Positions 17,076 to 29,210 are shown, numbered from the stretch's first letter. The stretch: DNA of 44,044 nt from CAVSEK01 sp963726975 (GCA_963726975.1 CAVSEK010000003.1:1-44044), one strand, 5' to 3'. Numbers and translations: made by a program. The notes: generated by a model from the letters alone, not told the origin.

Positions 17076-19883
17076 ATGACCGAGACGGTCAGCGGCGCCC
17101 CGCGCCAGCAGCGGCGCTCCGGCTCCCGCCTGCGGATCGACCGCGTCTACACCACCCCCGGTGTGCACCCCTACGACGAGGTGACCTGGGAGCGGCGCGA
17201 CGTCGTCATGACCAACTGGCGCGACGGCTCGGTCAACTTCGAGCAGCGCGGCGTGGAGTTCCCGGCCTCGTGGTCGGTCAACGCCGCCAACATCGTCACG
17301 ACGAAGTACTTCCGCGGTGCCGTCGGCAGCGACACGCGTGAGCAGAGCCTGCGCCAGCTCATCGACCGGGTCGTGAAGAAGTACGCCGCCGCCGGCGCCG
17401 AGCACGGCTACTTCGCCACCGAGACCGACGCGGAGGTGTTCGAGCACGAGCTGACCTGGATGCTGCTGCACCAGGTGTTCAGCTTCAACAGCCCGGTCTG
17501 GTTCAACGTCGGCACCAGCGCGCCGCAGCAGGTGTCGGCCTGCTTCATCCTCGCCGTCGACGACCACATGGACTCGATCCTCAACTGGTACCGCGAGGAG
17601 GGGCTGATCTTCAAGGGCGGCTCGGGGGCCGGCCTCAACCTCTCGCGGATCCGGTCGTCCAAGGAGCTGCTGTCCTCCGGCGGCACGGCCTCCGGCCCGG
17701 TCTCGTTCATGCGGGGGGCCGACGCGTCCGCCGGCACGATCAAGAGCGGCGGGGCGACCCGTCGCGCGGCGAAGATGGTCGTGCTCGACGTGGACCACCC
17801 CGACATCGAGGAGTTCATCGAGACCAAGGCGCGCGAGGAGGACAAGATCCGCGCCCTGCGCGACGCCGGCTTCGACATGGACCTCGGTGGCAAGGACATC
17901 GTCAGCGTCCAGTACCAGAACGCCAACAACTCCGTGCGGGTCAGCGACGAGTTCATGCGCGCGGTCGAGGACGGCAAGGAGTTCGGCCTGCGGGCCCGGC
18001 TCGACGGCCGCGTCATCGAGAGCGTCGACGCGCGCACGTTGTGGACGAAGATGGCCACGGCCGCCTGGGAGTGCGCCGACCCCGGCATCCAGTACGACGA
18101 CACCATCAACGACTGGCACACCAACCCCGAGTCGGGCCGCATCACGGCGTCCAACCCCTGCTCGGAGTACATGAGCCTGGACAACTCGTCGTGCAACCTG
18201 GCCTCGTTGAACCTGCTGACCTTCCTGCGGCCGGACGGCACCTTCGACGCGCGTCAGTTCGCGAAGGCGGTCGAGGTCATCATCACCGCGATGGACATCT
18301 CGATCTGCTTCGCGGACTTCCCGACCGAGCCGATCGCTGCGACGACCCGCGCCTACCGCCAGCTCGGGATCGGCTACGCCAACCTCGGCGCGCTGCTCAT
18401 GGCGACCGGCCACGCCTACGACTCCGACGGCGGGCGGGCGCTCGCCGGCGCGATCACCTCCCTCATGACCGGGACGGCCTACAAGCGCTCGGCCGAGCTC
18501 GCCGGGATCGTCGGCCCGTACGACGGCTACGCCCGCAACGAGGCCGGCCACAAGCGCGTCATGCGCAAGCACGCCGCGGCGAACGACGCGGTCCGCCCCG
18601 TCGGCGCGGACGACGCCCGGATCCTGCACGAGGCCACCAAGGCCTGGCAGGAGTGCCTCGCGCTGGGGGAGAAGAACGGCTACCGCAACGCCCAGGCGTC
18701 GGTGATCGCCCCGACCGGCACCATCGGTCTGATGATGGACTGCGACACCACCGGCCTCGAGCCCGACCTGGCGCTGGTGAAGTTCAAGAAGCTCGTCGGT
18801 GGCGGGTCGATGCAGATCGTCAACCAGACCGTGCCGCGCGCCCTGCGGGCCCTGGGCTACCAGGAGGAGCAGGTCGAGGCGATCGTCGAGCACATCGCCC
18901 AGCACGGCCACGTCGTCGACGCGCCGGGGCTCAAGACCGAGCACTACGAGGTCTTCGACTGCGCGATGGGCGCCCGCTCGATCAGCCCCATGGGCCACGT
19001 GAACATGATGGCGGCGATCCAGCCGTTCGTGTCCGGCGCGCTGTCCAAGACCGTCAACCTGCCTGCCGAGGCGAGCGTCGACGACGTGGCGAACGTCTAC
19101 TTCCAGGGCTGGAAGCTCGGCCTCAAGGCGCTGGCGATCTACCGCAACAACAGCAAGGTCGGCCAGCCGCTGCAGGACAAGAAGGACTCGGAGAAGACCG
19201 CCGAGGTCCAGACGGTCGTGGAGTACCGCCCGACCCGCAAGCGGCTGCCCAAGAAGCGCCGCAGCCAGACCGTGTCGTTCTCGGTCGCCGGCGCCGAGGG
19301 CTACATGACGGCGGGGGAGTACGACGACGGCACCCTCGGCGAGGTCTTCATCAAGATGAGCAAGCAGGGCAGCACGCTCGCCGGGGTGATGGACGCCTTC
19401 TCGGTGTCCATCTCCATCGGGCTGCAGTACGGCGTGCCGCTCGAGGCGTTCGTGTCGAAGTACATCAACATGCGCTTCGACCCGGCGGGGATGACCGACG
19501 ACGCCGACATCCGGATCGCCCAGTCGGTCATGGACTACCTGTTCCGCCGGCTCGCGCTGGACTACCTGCCGTACGACACGCGGGCCGAGCTCGGCGTCTT
19601 CACGGCCGAGGAGCGGGCCGCGACGGTCTCCACCTCGTACGGCAGCGTGCCGACCGCGGAGGAGGACGTCGACGTCGAGGGGCTCGCCAGCTCCGTGCCC
19701 GTCGAGCGTTCGCGCCCGGCCGCTCCGGCCACGGCGCAGGCGCACAGCAGCACCGAGCTGCTCGAGCTGCAGCAGGGCACGTCTGCCGACGCGCCCCTGT
19801 GCATGACCTGCGGCGTCAAGATGCGGCCGGCCGGCAGCTGCTACGTCTGCGAGTCCTGCGGCAGCACCAGCGGCTGCAGCTGA
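17076..19883 (+). CDS. nrdJ: Vitamin B12-dependent (class II) ribonucleotide reductase NrdJ
   Basis: Reduces ribonucleotides to deoxyribonucleotides with adenosylcobalamin as radical source, so it works with or without oxygen. The 935-residue protein is intact and close to the actinobacterial family length. Visible are SACFILAVDD (Cys156, redox pair), the NPCSEYM loop, SSCNLASLNL (Cys373, thiyl-radical site) and ATGHAYDSDGG. A C-terminal cysteine-rich tail (CMTCG from Cys909, CYVCESCG, GCS) can shuttle reducing equivalents. The ATG at 17076 has GAGGACC upstream. It lies behind nrdR and the NrdR boxes, so it is under dNTP feedback control. A strong terminator follows. Confidence 0.97.
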   Translation: MTETVSGAPRQQRRSGSRLRIDRVYTTPGVHPYDEVTWERRDVVMTNWRDGSVNFEQRGVEFPASWSVNAANIVTTKYFRGAVGSDTREQSLRQLIDRVVKKYAAAGAEHGYFATETDAEVFEHELTWMLLHQVFSFNSPVWFNVGTSAPQQVSACFILAVDDHMDSILNWYREEGLIFKGGSGAGLNLSRIRSSKELLSSGGTASGPVSFMRGADASAGTIKSGGATRRAAKMVVLDVDHPDIEEFIETKAREEDKIRALRDAGFDMDLGGKDIVSVQYQNANNSVRVSDEFMRAVEDGKEFGLRARLDGRVIESVDARTLWTKMATAAWECADPGIQYDDTINDWHTNPESGRITASNPCSEYMSLDNSSCNLASLNLLTFLRPDGTFDARQFAKAVEVIITAMDISICFADFPTEPIAATTRAYRQLGIGYANLGALLMATGHAYDSDGGRALAGAITSLMTGTAYKRSAELAGIVGPYDGYARNEAGHKRVMRKHAAANDAVRPVGADDARILHEATKAWQECLALGEKNGYRNAQASVIAPTGTIGLMMDCDTTGLEPDLALVKFKKLVGGGSMQIVNQTVPRALRALGYQEEQVEAIVEHIAQHGHVVDAPGLKTEHYEVFDCAMGARSISPMGHVNMMAAIQPFVSGALSKTVNLPAEASVDDVANVYFQGWKLGLKALAIYRNNSKVGQPLQDKKDSEKTAEVQTVVEYRPTRKRLPKKRRSQTVSFSVAGAEGYMTAGEYDDGTLGEVFIKMSKQGSTLAGVMDAFSVSISIGLQYGVPLEAFVSKYINMRFDPAGMTDDADIRIAQSVMDYLFRRLALDYLPYDTRAELGVFTAEERAATVSTSYGSVPTAEEDVDVEGLASSVPVERSRPAAPATAQAHSSTELLELQQGTSADAPLCMTCGVKMRPAGSCYVCESCGSTSGCS

Positions 19884-19893
19884 CGGCACCGCC

Positions 19894-19934
19894 CAGGCCC
19901 GGGCCCCCTCCCGCGCGGAGGAGGCCCGGGCCTG
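19894..19934 (+). terminator. Terminator after nrdJ
   Basis: Perfect 12-bp arms (CAGGCCCGGGCC at 19894-19905 and its complement at 19923-19934) continue inward with CCTCC/GGAGG. Together they form an almost uninterrupted stem of about 17 bp beginning 11 bases after the nrdJ stop. There is no U tract. Confidence 0.75.
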
Positions 19935-20063
19935 CGCGCTGCCGGGGCAGGACCACCGCACCGGCCCGGCCTCGCGCCCTCGCCGCGCCGGGCGGTCCTG
20001 TCCCGTCGGACCGGCCGCAGGGTCCACAGCCCGCGTGCCCCTTGACGTCGCGCCCCCGCTCTG

Positions 20064-20077
20064 CAACCTTCCGGTTG
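20064..20077. promoter_or_regulatory. ArsR-type operator, copy 1 (with TTGACG upstream)
   Basis: CAACCTTCCGGTTG is a perfect CAACC-N4-GGTTG inverted repeat. A -35-like TTGACG at 20042-20047 puts this copy at the -10 position, so a bound repressor would cover the promoter of the 20109-21500 operon. Confidence 0.65.
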
Positions 20078-20079
20078 GG

Positions 20080-20093
20080 CAACCACCTGGTTG
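20080..20093. promoter_or_regulatory. ArsR-type operator, copy 2
   Basis: CAACCACCTGGTTG repeats the same CAACC-N4-GGTTG pattern 16 bp from copy 1. It sits between the promoter and the ribosome-binding site (GGAGGAGG) of the first gene. The likely binder is the ArsR protein encoded in the operon. Confidence 0.65.
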
Positions 20094-20108
20094 CGCGGAG
20101 GAGGGCAC

Positions 20109-20657
20109 GTGACCACAGCAGACGACTGGCGACGGACGGCCCAGGAGTTCACGACCTGCGTCGAGGGCGTCGGGGACCAGGACTGGGAACGACCGGCCCC
20201 GCCGGAGGGCTGGGTAGCCCGCGACGTGGTGCGCCACCTCGTCGAGTGGGTGCCCGGCCTGTTCTTCGGCAGCGCCGGACTGCCGGTCCCGCCGGTCCCG
20301 AGCGTCGACGACGACCCGGTCGCCGCGTGGCGGGCTCTGGACGAGGCGGTGCAGGCGCTGCTCGAGGACCCGGCGCGGTCGGCGCTGCCCACGAGCAGCC
20401 CCGCAGGGTCGATGAGCGTCGAGCAGCTCGTCGCCATGACCGGCGTCCCCGACGTGTTCCTGCACCGCTGGGACCTCGCCCGGGCCACCGGCCAGGACGA
20501 GCGCCTCGACCCCGACCGCGTGCACGCCCTGCTCGTCGGCATGCTGCCGTGGGACCAGGCCCTGCGGGCCAGCGGTCAGTACGGTCCGCGCGTCGAGGTG
20601 CCGGACGACGCCGACGAGCAGACGCAGCTGCTCGCCTTCGTCGGGCGTCGCCCCTGA
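20109..20657 (+). CDS. DinB/maleylpyruvate-isomerase-fold protein (TIGR03086-like)
   Basis: A 182-residue protein of the DinB/MDMPI superfamily. WVARDVVRHLVEWVPG supplies one metal-type histidine, and DVFLHRWDLARATGQD is the conserved C-terminal segment with a second one. Members are metal-dependent, and some use mycothiol. The substrate here is unknown. The GTG at 20109 has a strong GGAGGAGG site. It is first in an operon with an ArsR regulator and an SRPBCC protein; the next ATG overlaps its TGA. It lies directly behind two operator copies, so it is probably derepressed together with them. Confidence 0.75.
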   Translation: MTTADDWRRTAQEFTTCVEGVGDQDWERPAPPEGWVARDVVRHLVEWVPGLFFGSAGLPVPPVPSVDDDPVAAWRALDEAVQALLEDPARSALPTSSPAGSMSVEQLVAMTGVPDVFLHRWDLARATGQDERLDPDRVHALLVGMLPWDQALRASGQYGPRVEVPDDADEQTQLLAFVGRRP

Positions 20658-20995
20658 TGGAGCGCGACCCGCTCAGCGCGGTCTTCGCCGCCCTGGCCGA
20701 CCCGACCCGCCGGGCGATCCTCGCCCGCCTCACCGAGGGCGAGGCCGCGGTCGGCGAGCTCGCGGCGCCCTTCGCCATGACCGGTGCCGCGGTGAGCAAG
20801 CACCTCAAGGTCCTCGAGACCGCCGGGCTCGTGACCCGCGGCCGCGAGGCCCAGTGGCGGCCCGCCCGGCTGGCCGCCACACCGTTGAGGGAGGTCGCCG
20901 CGTACGCCGACGGCTTCCGCTCGTTCTGGGACGACAGCTACCGCCGTCTCGACCGCCACCTCGAGGAGGTCCAGCGCCATGACGCCGACCACTGA
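20657..20995 (+). CDS. ArsR-family transcriptional regulator
   Basis: A 112-residue winged-helix repressor: LADPTRRAILARLTEGEAAV, then the recognition helix MTGAAVSKHLKVLETAGLV and the wing TRGREAQWRPARL. It belongs to the SdpR-like ArsR branch that is normally encoded beside SRPBCC proteins. It lacks the metal-binding ELCVC motif, so it probably senses something other than metal. The ATG overlaps the upstream stop by one base, and the next gene begins 17 bases before its own end. The tandem CAACC-N4-GGTTG elements at 20064-20093 are its likely targets. Confidence 0.9.
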   Translation: MERDPLSAVFAALADPTRRAILARLTEGEAAVGELAAPFAMTGAAVSKHLKVLETAGLVTRGREAQWRPARLAATPLREVAAYADGFRSFWDDSYRRLDRHLEEVQRHDADH

Positions 20996-21500
20996 GTTCA
21001 GCACCCCCGGCGAGACCGACGTCGTCGCCGTCCGCCGCTTCGCCGCTCCCGCAGCCCTGGTGTGGCGGGCCCACACCGAGCCGGAGCAGGTCCGGCAGTG
21101 GCTGGCCCAACCGCACTCGCCGATGATCGTCTGCGAGATCGACCTGCGGGTCGGCGGTCGCTACCGCTACGCCTGGTCCCTGCCGGACGGCTCGGCCTTC
21201 GGCTTCACCGGCACGTACGTCGAGGTCGTCCCGCCGCGCCGCCTGGTGTCGACCGAGGTCTACCTGCCGCACGTCCCCGAGGCGGGCGTGTCGGGGACGG
21301 TTCCCGACCAGCCGGGGGTCGAGGCGCTCAACACCCTCGAGCTCGAGGAGCGGGACGGTGCGACCACGCTGACCATGACGATGCGCTACCCGAGCCGCGA
21401 GGTCCGCGACCAGGTCCTCGCGACCGGCATGGCCGACGGCATGAGCGCCTGCCTCGACCTGCTCGAGCGGCTGCTCGTGCAGGACACCGCTCGGGCCTGA
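20979..21500 (+). CDS. SRPBCC (AHSA1-type) domain protein
   Basis: A 173-residue START/Bet v1-like protein. VRRFAAPAALVWRAHTEPEQ with RQWLAQP is the AHSA1 signature, followed by EIDLRVGGRYRYAWSLPDGS, TGTYVEVVPPRRLVSTE and a C-terminal helix GMADGMSACLDLLERLL. The fold encloses a hydrophobic pocket; the ligand is not known. ArsR-SRPBCC pairs are common and may sense or handle the same small molecule, which is inference. The start overlaps arsR by 17 bases. It converges on the methyltransferase gene with a 7-base gap. Confidence 0.85.
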   Translation: MTPTTEFSTPGETDVVAVRRFAAPAALVWRAHTEPEQVRQWLAQPHSPMIVCEIDLRVGGRYRYAWSLPDGSAFGFTGTYVEVVPPRRLVSTEVYLPHVPEAGVSGTVPDQPGVEALNTLELEERDGATTLTMTMRYPSREVRDQVLATGMADGMSACLDLLERLLVQDTARA

Positions 21501-21507
21501 GGCCGGC

Positions 21508-22569
21508 TCAGGCCGGGCGCGCGGCGTAGACCGTGTAGTCGGCCGGGGAGTGGTGCTCGGACGCGACGACGAAACCGGTGGCGTCGAAGAGCCGGTGCGC
21601 CCCGGCCGACCCCCACATGCCCCCGAGCCCGGGTCCGCCGCCGGCCAGGCTCACCTGCACGCAGTGCCCGAGGCTCATGGCGTAGCCGATGACGGACAGG
21701 GGGTTCGCCGCGTCCTGCGCGATGTCCCCCGTCGCGGTCGGCTCGACCACGACGAACACGCCGTCGGGCCGCAGGGCGCGGTGCACCGAGCGCAGCACCT
21801 GCTCGGGCGCCGCCTGGTCGTGCACCGCGTCGACGGCGAGCACCACGTCGAGCTCCCGTTCCAGCCCGAGGTCCGCGACGTCGCGGTGCACGAAGGCGAG
21901 GTTGCTCAGCCCCTGCTCGGCGGCGGCGGTGCGGGCGTTGTCCAAGGCCGCCTCGTCGAGGTCGTAGCCGGTGAACCGCGACGCGGGGAACGCGCCCGCC
22001 AGCAGCCGGAGCGCCCGGCCGCCGCCGCAGCCGACGTCGGCGACGTCGACCCCCCGCTCGAGCGCCGCGCCCAGGCCGTCGACGGACGGGACCCACTCCT
22101 GCAGCAGGCACATCTCGTAGAGCGGCGCGTTCATCGCCTCCTGCCCCGCGCTGAACTCCGGCTGGTACCGGGCGTACGGCACTCCCGAACCGTCGCGCAG
22201 CGAGCGCTCGACGTCCGGCTGCACCCGAGCGAGGACGTCGACCATCATGAACAGCACGGTCGGGTCGAAGGGCAGGACACCTCCCTCGAAGAGCGCCGCC
22301 TGGCTCGCCGGCATCGCGAAGCGCCCGGCGTCGTGCTGCAGGTAGCCGGCCGCGGTCATCCCGGCCAGCCACTCGTACGTCGAGCGCTCGTGCGTCCCCG
22401 CCCGGGCCGCGACCTCGGCCGCCGTGCCCCCGCCGGACCGCACCGCGTCGAGCAGACCGACCCGGTGCCCGGTCGCGAGCAGCCAGAACGACAACCAGCC
22501 CTGCACGTGCCCCATGAACCGCTCGACGCCCTCACCGACGGCCTGCTCGGTCACCTCGTCCACCGTCAT
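21508..22569 (-). CDS. SAM-dependent methyltransferase with N-terminal winged helix
   Basis: A 353-residue protein. An N-terminal dimerisation/winged-helix region (SFWLLATGHRVGLLDAVRSG, TAAEVAARAGTHERSTYEWL) precedes a Rossmann methyltransferase domain with motif I VADVGCGGGRALRLL, motif II FTGYDLDE and the later LRPDGVFVVVEP. The layout resembles mycobacterial Rv2258c-type enzymes and O-methyltransferases. The substrate is unknown. The ATG at 22569 is favoured because GGGGGTGGG precedes it; a start at 22596 is possible. It is divergent from the sulfite-oxidase-like gene, with 92 bases between them and no obvious operator. Confidence 0.8.
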   Translation of the reverse strand: MTVDEVTEQAVGEGVERFMGHVQGWLSFWLLATGHRVGLLDAVRSGGGTAAEVAARAGTHERSTYEWLAGMTAAGYLQHDAGRFAMPASQAALFEGGVLPFDPTVLFMMVDVLARVQPDVERSLRDGSGVPYARYQPEFSAGQEAMNAPLYEMCLLQEWVPSVDGLGAALERGVDVADVGCGGGRALRLLAGAFPASRFTGYDLDEAALDNARTAAAEQGLSNLAFVHRDVADLGLERELDVVLAVDAVHDQAAPEQVLRSVHRALRPDGVFVVVEPTATGDIAQDAANPLSVIGYAMSLGHCVQVSLAGGGPGLGGMWGSAGAHRLFDATGFVVASEHHSPADYTVYAARPA

Positions 22570-22661
22570 GACCCACCCCCTCGAGCCCGGGAGCATGCAC
22601 CCGTGCGCGCCGCGGGGGAAGACCCCGAGTGGTCCCGGCGTCGACGGGGCAGGCTCCGGCC

Positions 22662-23285
22662 GTGACCGATCCCGCCCCGACCCGCGGCTTCACCGGCCGT
22701 CCCCGGCCGAGCAGCGACCGCGCCCGCCGGCTGCCCCCGGGCCAGTACGACACCGGCAGCTCCTTCCCCGTCCTCACCGTCGAGCGGACCCCTGCCGTCC
22801 GGCTCGACGACTGGACGTTCCGCGTGGAGGGCCACGTCGCCGAGCCGCGCAGCTGGACCTGGCCGCAGGTGCAGCAGCTGCCCGGCTCGACCTACGCGGG
22901 CGACATCCACTGCGTGACGACGTGGTCGAAGTTCGACACCAGCTTCGGAGGGGTGTCGCTCGACGCGCTGCTGGACGAGGTCGAGCTGCTGCCCGGCGCC
23001 TCGCACGTCATGGCCTTCTCCAGCACCGGCTACACGACGAACCTGCCGCTCGACGACGTGCGCGGCGGCAAGGCGTGGCTGGTCTGGGAGCACGAGGGCA
23101 GGCCGCTGCCGGTCGAGCACGGCGGTCCGGTGCGGCTGCTCGTGCCGCACCTGTACTTCTGGAAGTCGGCCAAGTGGGTCGCCGGGCTGCGGCTCATGGA
23201 CCACGACGAGCCCGGCTTCTGGGAGCAGAACGGCTACCACGACCGGGGTGACCCCTGGCGCGAGCAGCGCTACGCGGGTGACTGA
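22662..23285 (+). CDS. Sulfite-oxidase-like molybdopterin protein
   Basis: A 207-residue single-domain protein of the SuoX/MsrP-like molybdopterin superfamily. Cys84 in GDIHCVTTWSK is the expected molybdenum ligand. SFPVLTVERTP, SSTGYTTNLPLDD, GPVRLLVPHLYFWKSAKWV and FWEQNGYHDRGDPW are typical of these proteins. There is no twin-arginine signal, so it should act in the cytoplasm. The GTG at 22662 is the most plausible start. The next gene, an FAD/NAD(P) reductase-like protein, overlaps its end (GTG at 23278), suggesting a two-component redox pair. The substrate is unknown; the family oxidises or reduces sulfur compounds. Confidence 0.85.
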   Translation: MTDPAPTRGFTGRPRPSSDRARRLPPGQYDTGSSFPVLTVERTPAVRLDDWTFRVEGHVAEPRSWTWPQVQQLPGSTYAGDIHCVTTWSKFDTSFGGVSLDALLDEVELLPGASHVMAFSSTGYTTNLPLDDVRGGKAWLVWEHEGRPLPVEHGGPVRLLVPHLYFWKSAKWVAGLRLMDHDEPGFWEQNGYHDRGDPWREQRYAGD

Positions 23286-24034
23286 CCCGACCGGCCTGTT
23301 CGCCCCGGTCGGGCGCCGGGTGCCGCCGGACGGGGCGCGCCGCCGCTGGCAGACCGGCGAGGTGGTCCAGGTCCGCCGGGAGACGCCCGCGCGCAGCGAC
23401 CCTGCGCCTCGCGCTGCCGGAGTGGACGCCGCACCTGCCGGGGCAGCACTACGTGCTGCGCCTGACGGCGCCCGACGGGTACGTCGCGCAGCGCGACTAC
23501 TCGGTCGCGTCGGCGCCGGACGACGAGGGCGTCGTCGAGCTCACCGTCGACCGGCTCGAGGGCGGCGAGGTGTCGACGTTCCTGCACGACGTGCTGCAGG
23601 TCGGCGACCGGCTCGACGTGCGCGGCCCGTTCGGCGGCTTGTTCGTCTGGCGGGGCGACGTGCCGGCGCTGCTCGTCGGCGGTGGCTCGGGCGTCGTGCC
23701 GCTCATGGCGATGCTGCGCCACCGGCGCCGCCGCGGCCTGGACGTCCCCGTGCACCTGGTCGCGTCGGTCCGCACGCCCGAGGACCTGCTGTACGCCGAC
23801 GAGCTCGGCGCCGACGCGACGCTGGTCTTCTCCCGCGCTGCGCCGCCGGGATCGCGCCGGCCGGCCGGGCGGCTCCGGGTCGAGGACCTGCAGCCGCACG
23901 TGCACACCGGAGCGGAGGCGTACGTCTGCGGCTCGGACCCGTTCGCCGAGGCCGCTGCGGCGCTGCTCGTGCAGGCCGGTCAGCCCGAGGAGCGGATCCG
24001 CGTCGAGCGCTTCGGCGCGCCGTCGCCGGGCTGA
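23278..24034 (+). CDS. FNR-like FAD/NAD(P)H oxidoreductase (frameshift)
   Basis: A reductase of about 250 residues of the ferredoxin-NADP reductase fold. The start (GTG 23278, overlapping the upstream gene by eight bases) gives TDPTGLFAPVGRRVPPDG and a first beta-strand. Near 23395-23405 the frame changes, and TLRLALPEW and LPGQHYVLRL follow. The FAD-binding RDYSVASAP and the NAD(P) pocket GGGSGVVPLMAML are intact, as is the C-terminal AYVCGSDPFAEA. No iron-sulfur domain is attached. It probably passes electrons to or from the molybdopterin protein encoded just upstream. The frame break looks like a one-base sequence error. Confidence 0.85.
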
Positions 24035-24094
24035 GCGCGGGGCCGTGACGGCGGGCGGACGCTGGTCGCACGTCGTCGACCGCAGGCAGGCGCC

Positions 24095-24244
24095 GTGTCT
24101 TTCGCCGACTTCGTCCGAGCGGCCGGCGTGCCCGTGCAGGGCGACGCGCCGGCGACCTGGGAGTTCGACGTCGGCCGCATCCTGTCGGCGGCGGCCGCGC
24201 ACGACATCGACGTGGTCGGCCCGCCGCCGCAGCTGCCGGGCTGA
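24095..24244 (+). CDS. Small protein, possible cupin C-terminal fragment
   Basis: A 49-residue reading frame from a GTG at 24095, with segments WEFDVGRILSAAAAHDIDVV and GPPPQLPG. The pattern (helix, then HxIxVVGPP) recalls the C-terminal tail of some small cupin proteins; no cupin barrel is present upstream. It may be a remnant or an independent small gene. The region 24035-24094 holds nothing else recognisable. Confidence 0.35.
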   Translation: MSFADFVRAAGVPVQGDAPATWEFDVGRILSAAAAHDIDVVGPPPQLPG

Positions 24245-24306
24245 CGGCGACCGGCCTTGACGCCCGCTGCGCGGAGCACGACGCTGCGGCCGTCGAGGGG
24301 GAGGCC

Positions 24307-24993
24307 ATGGGGCTGCTGGGACGTGTCGCGGTGGTGGCGCTGACGACGGGGCTGGTGCTGGGGGCGGGCACGGCTCCCGGGCTGGCCGACGGGCGGCACG
24401 GCGTGCGCTCGGTCGACGTGGTCGTGAGCGACGCGAGGCTCGTGACCGGGGACACGGCGGAGCTGACGACCACGGCGTCGTACGCGAACGGGCGCTCCGC
24501 GATCGTCCTCGCCGACTACCGCAGCAGCGACGGGGACGTCGTGCAGGTGCGCGACGGCTCCCTCGTCGCGGTCGCGCCCGGCGCCGCGGTGATCACGGCC
24601 ACCGCCTACCGGCAGACCGACCGCGTCCGGGTCGTCGTGCGGGCGGCCCCGGCCCTGGCGTACCAGGAGGTCTGGAGCGACAAGTACGGCATCAACCGCA
24701 TCTACCTGCTGCGCGGCACCGGCTTCACCCCGGGCACCGAGGTGGTCGTGACCCAGGACAGCGACCGTGTCACGCTGCGCGGCGACCGGGCGCGCGTCGC
24801 TCCCGACGGCAGCTTCACGGGGACGGCGACCTTCGACCCCTACGGCTACGGGGCGCCGACGACGTCCGGGCCGTCCTTCTCGACCGGTTGCGGCAACCCG
24901 TACTCCCCGCCCGCTCCGCCCTTCGACGTGCGGTTCCGGGTGGTCGACGGGCGCGGCGTGGCCGGGGAGCTGCTGACGACGCTGCGCTGCTGA
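24307..24993 (+). CDS. Secreted protein with bacterial Ig-like domain
   Basis: A 228-residue exported protein: a signal peptide (GLLGRVAVVALTTGLVLGAG, cleaved near GLADG), then an Ig-like beta-sandwich of the BIG2 type (VSDARLVTGDTAELTTTASY, SSDGDVVQVRDGSLVAVAPG, AVITATAY). A second part has YLLRGTGFTPGTEVVVTQDS and a cysteine pair near the C-terminus (STGCGNPY and TLRC). It is probably a surface or secreted binding protein with no evident enzyme motif. GAGGGGGAGG precedes the ATG. The downstream hydrolase gene starts four bases after its stop. Confidence 0.75.
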   Translation: MGLLGRVAVVALTTGLVLGAGTAPGLADGRHGVRSVDVVVSDARLVTGDTAELTTTASYANGRSAIVLADYRSSDGDVVQVRDGSLVAVAPGAAVITATAYRQTDRVRVVVRAAPALAYQEVWSDKYGINRIYLLRGTGFTPGTEVVVTQDSDRVTLRGDRARVAPDGSFTGTATFDPYGYGAPTTSGPSFSTGCGNPYSPPAPPFDVRFRVVDGRGVAGELLTTLRC

Positions 24994-24996
24994 GCC

Positions 24997-25849
24997 GTGG
25001 CGCTCACCGACGTCGACGTCGGCGAGGTCGTCCTGCGGGTGCGCGTCGAGGGGCAGGGACCGCCGCTGCTCCTGCTGCACGGCTACCCGCAGATGCTCAC
25101 CGCATGTGGGACGCGGTCGTCGAGCAGCTCGCCGACGCGCACACCCTCGTCGCGCCCGACCTGCGCGGCTACGGCGACAGCAGCGCGCCGCCCGACGAGC
25201 CCGGGTCACGCGTCGTACGGCAAGCGGGCGATGGCCCGCGACGCGCGTCGCGCTGATGGCGCACCTCGGGCACGACCGGTTCGACGTCGCGGGCCACGAC
25301 CGCGGCGGCCGGGTCGGCTACCGCCTCGCCCTCGACGCGCCCGAGGTCGTCCGCCGCCTGACCGTGCTCGACATCGTGCCGACCGCCGAGGTCTGGGCCC
25401 GCGCGGACGCCCGCTTCGCCCTGGGCTACTGGCACTGGTCGTTCCTCGCGCAGGCCCGCGGCGTGCCCGAGCGGCACATCGCCGCCGACCCGGAGCACTT
25501 CTTCCTCGACGCGCAGTTCGGCGGCGTGCTGCGCACCTTCCCGGCCGCCGCCGACTACGCGCGGCACCTGCACGACCCGCGCGTCGTGCACGCGGTCTGC
25601 GAGGACTACCGGGCCGGCGCGACGTACGACCGGGAGCTCGACGAGGCCGACCGCGGCCGGACGATCACGTGCCCGGTGCAGGTGCTCTGGGGCTCCCGCG
25701 GCGCGCTGCCCGCGTGGTACGACGTGCTCGAGGTGTGGCGCGACTGGGCCGACGACGTCGTCGGCGCCGAGCTGGACTGCGGGCACTTCCTGCCCGAGGA
25801 GCGGCCGGCGGAGACGGCGGCTGCCCTGCGGGCGTTCCACGCGGCCTGA
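24997..25849 (+). CDS. Haloacetate-dehalogenase-like alpha/beta hydrolase (frameshifted)
   Basis: A hydrolase of about 284 residues when three frame changes (near 25102, 25203 and 25245) are repaired. The N-terminal strand and oxyanion motif are LLLLHGYPQ. DLRGYGDSSAPPDEP follows, then the nucleophile elbow GHDRGGRVGY with Asp as nucleophile instead of Ser. VLDIVPTAEVW and YWHWSFLAQ match the fluoroacetate-dehalogenase group, and the catalytic His is in DCGHFLPEERP. Family members split the C-halogen bond of haloacetates; many homologues have other substrates. The GTG at 24997 is just after the Ig-like gene. All motifs survive, so sequence error is likelier than decay. Confidence 0.8.
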
Positions 25850-26007
25850 GCCGGCCGTCACCGCAGCCCGCCGTCGACGCCGCTGCACGAGCGCGCCGCG
25901 CCCTCCTCGCCGGCGCGCTCGGCCTGCGCGGCCGCGCACAGCAGCGCCACTCCGACCCGCCCTGTGGACGGCCGCGCGCCCGGCCGCCGGCGCGGCAGGA
26001 TGGGGGG

Positions 26008-29206
<3,199 letters not shown>

Positions 29207-29210
29207 GCAG

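Noticed and set aside
16881..20525. Very long minus-strand open frame opposite nrdJ
   Set aside because: Shadow of a high-GC coding strand: no domains, rich in His/Arg/Val/Leu, and the plus strand encodes an intact NrdJ. The same applies to the minus-strand frame opposite the SNF2 gene (25858-28758).
25850..26007. Possible small gene between the dehalogenase and the helicase
   Set aside because: No start with a ribosome-binding site and no protein-like composition on either strand.
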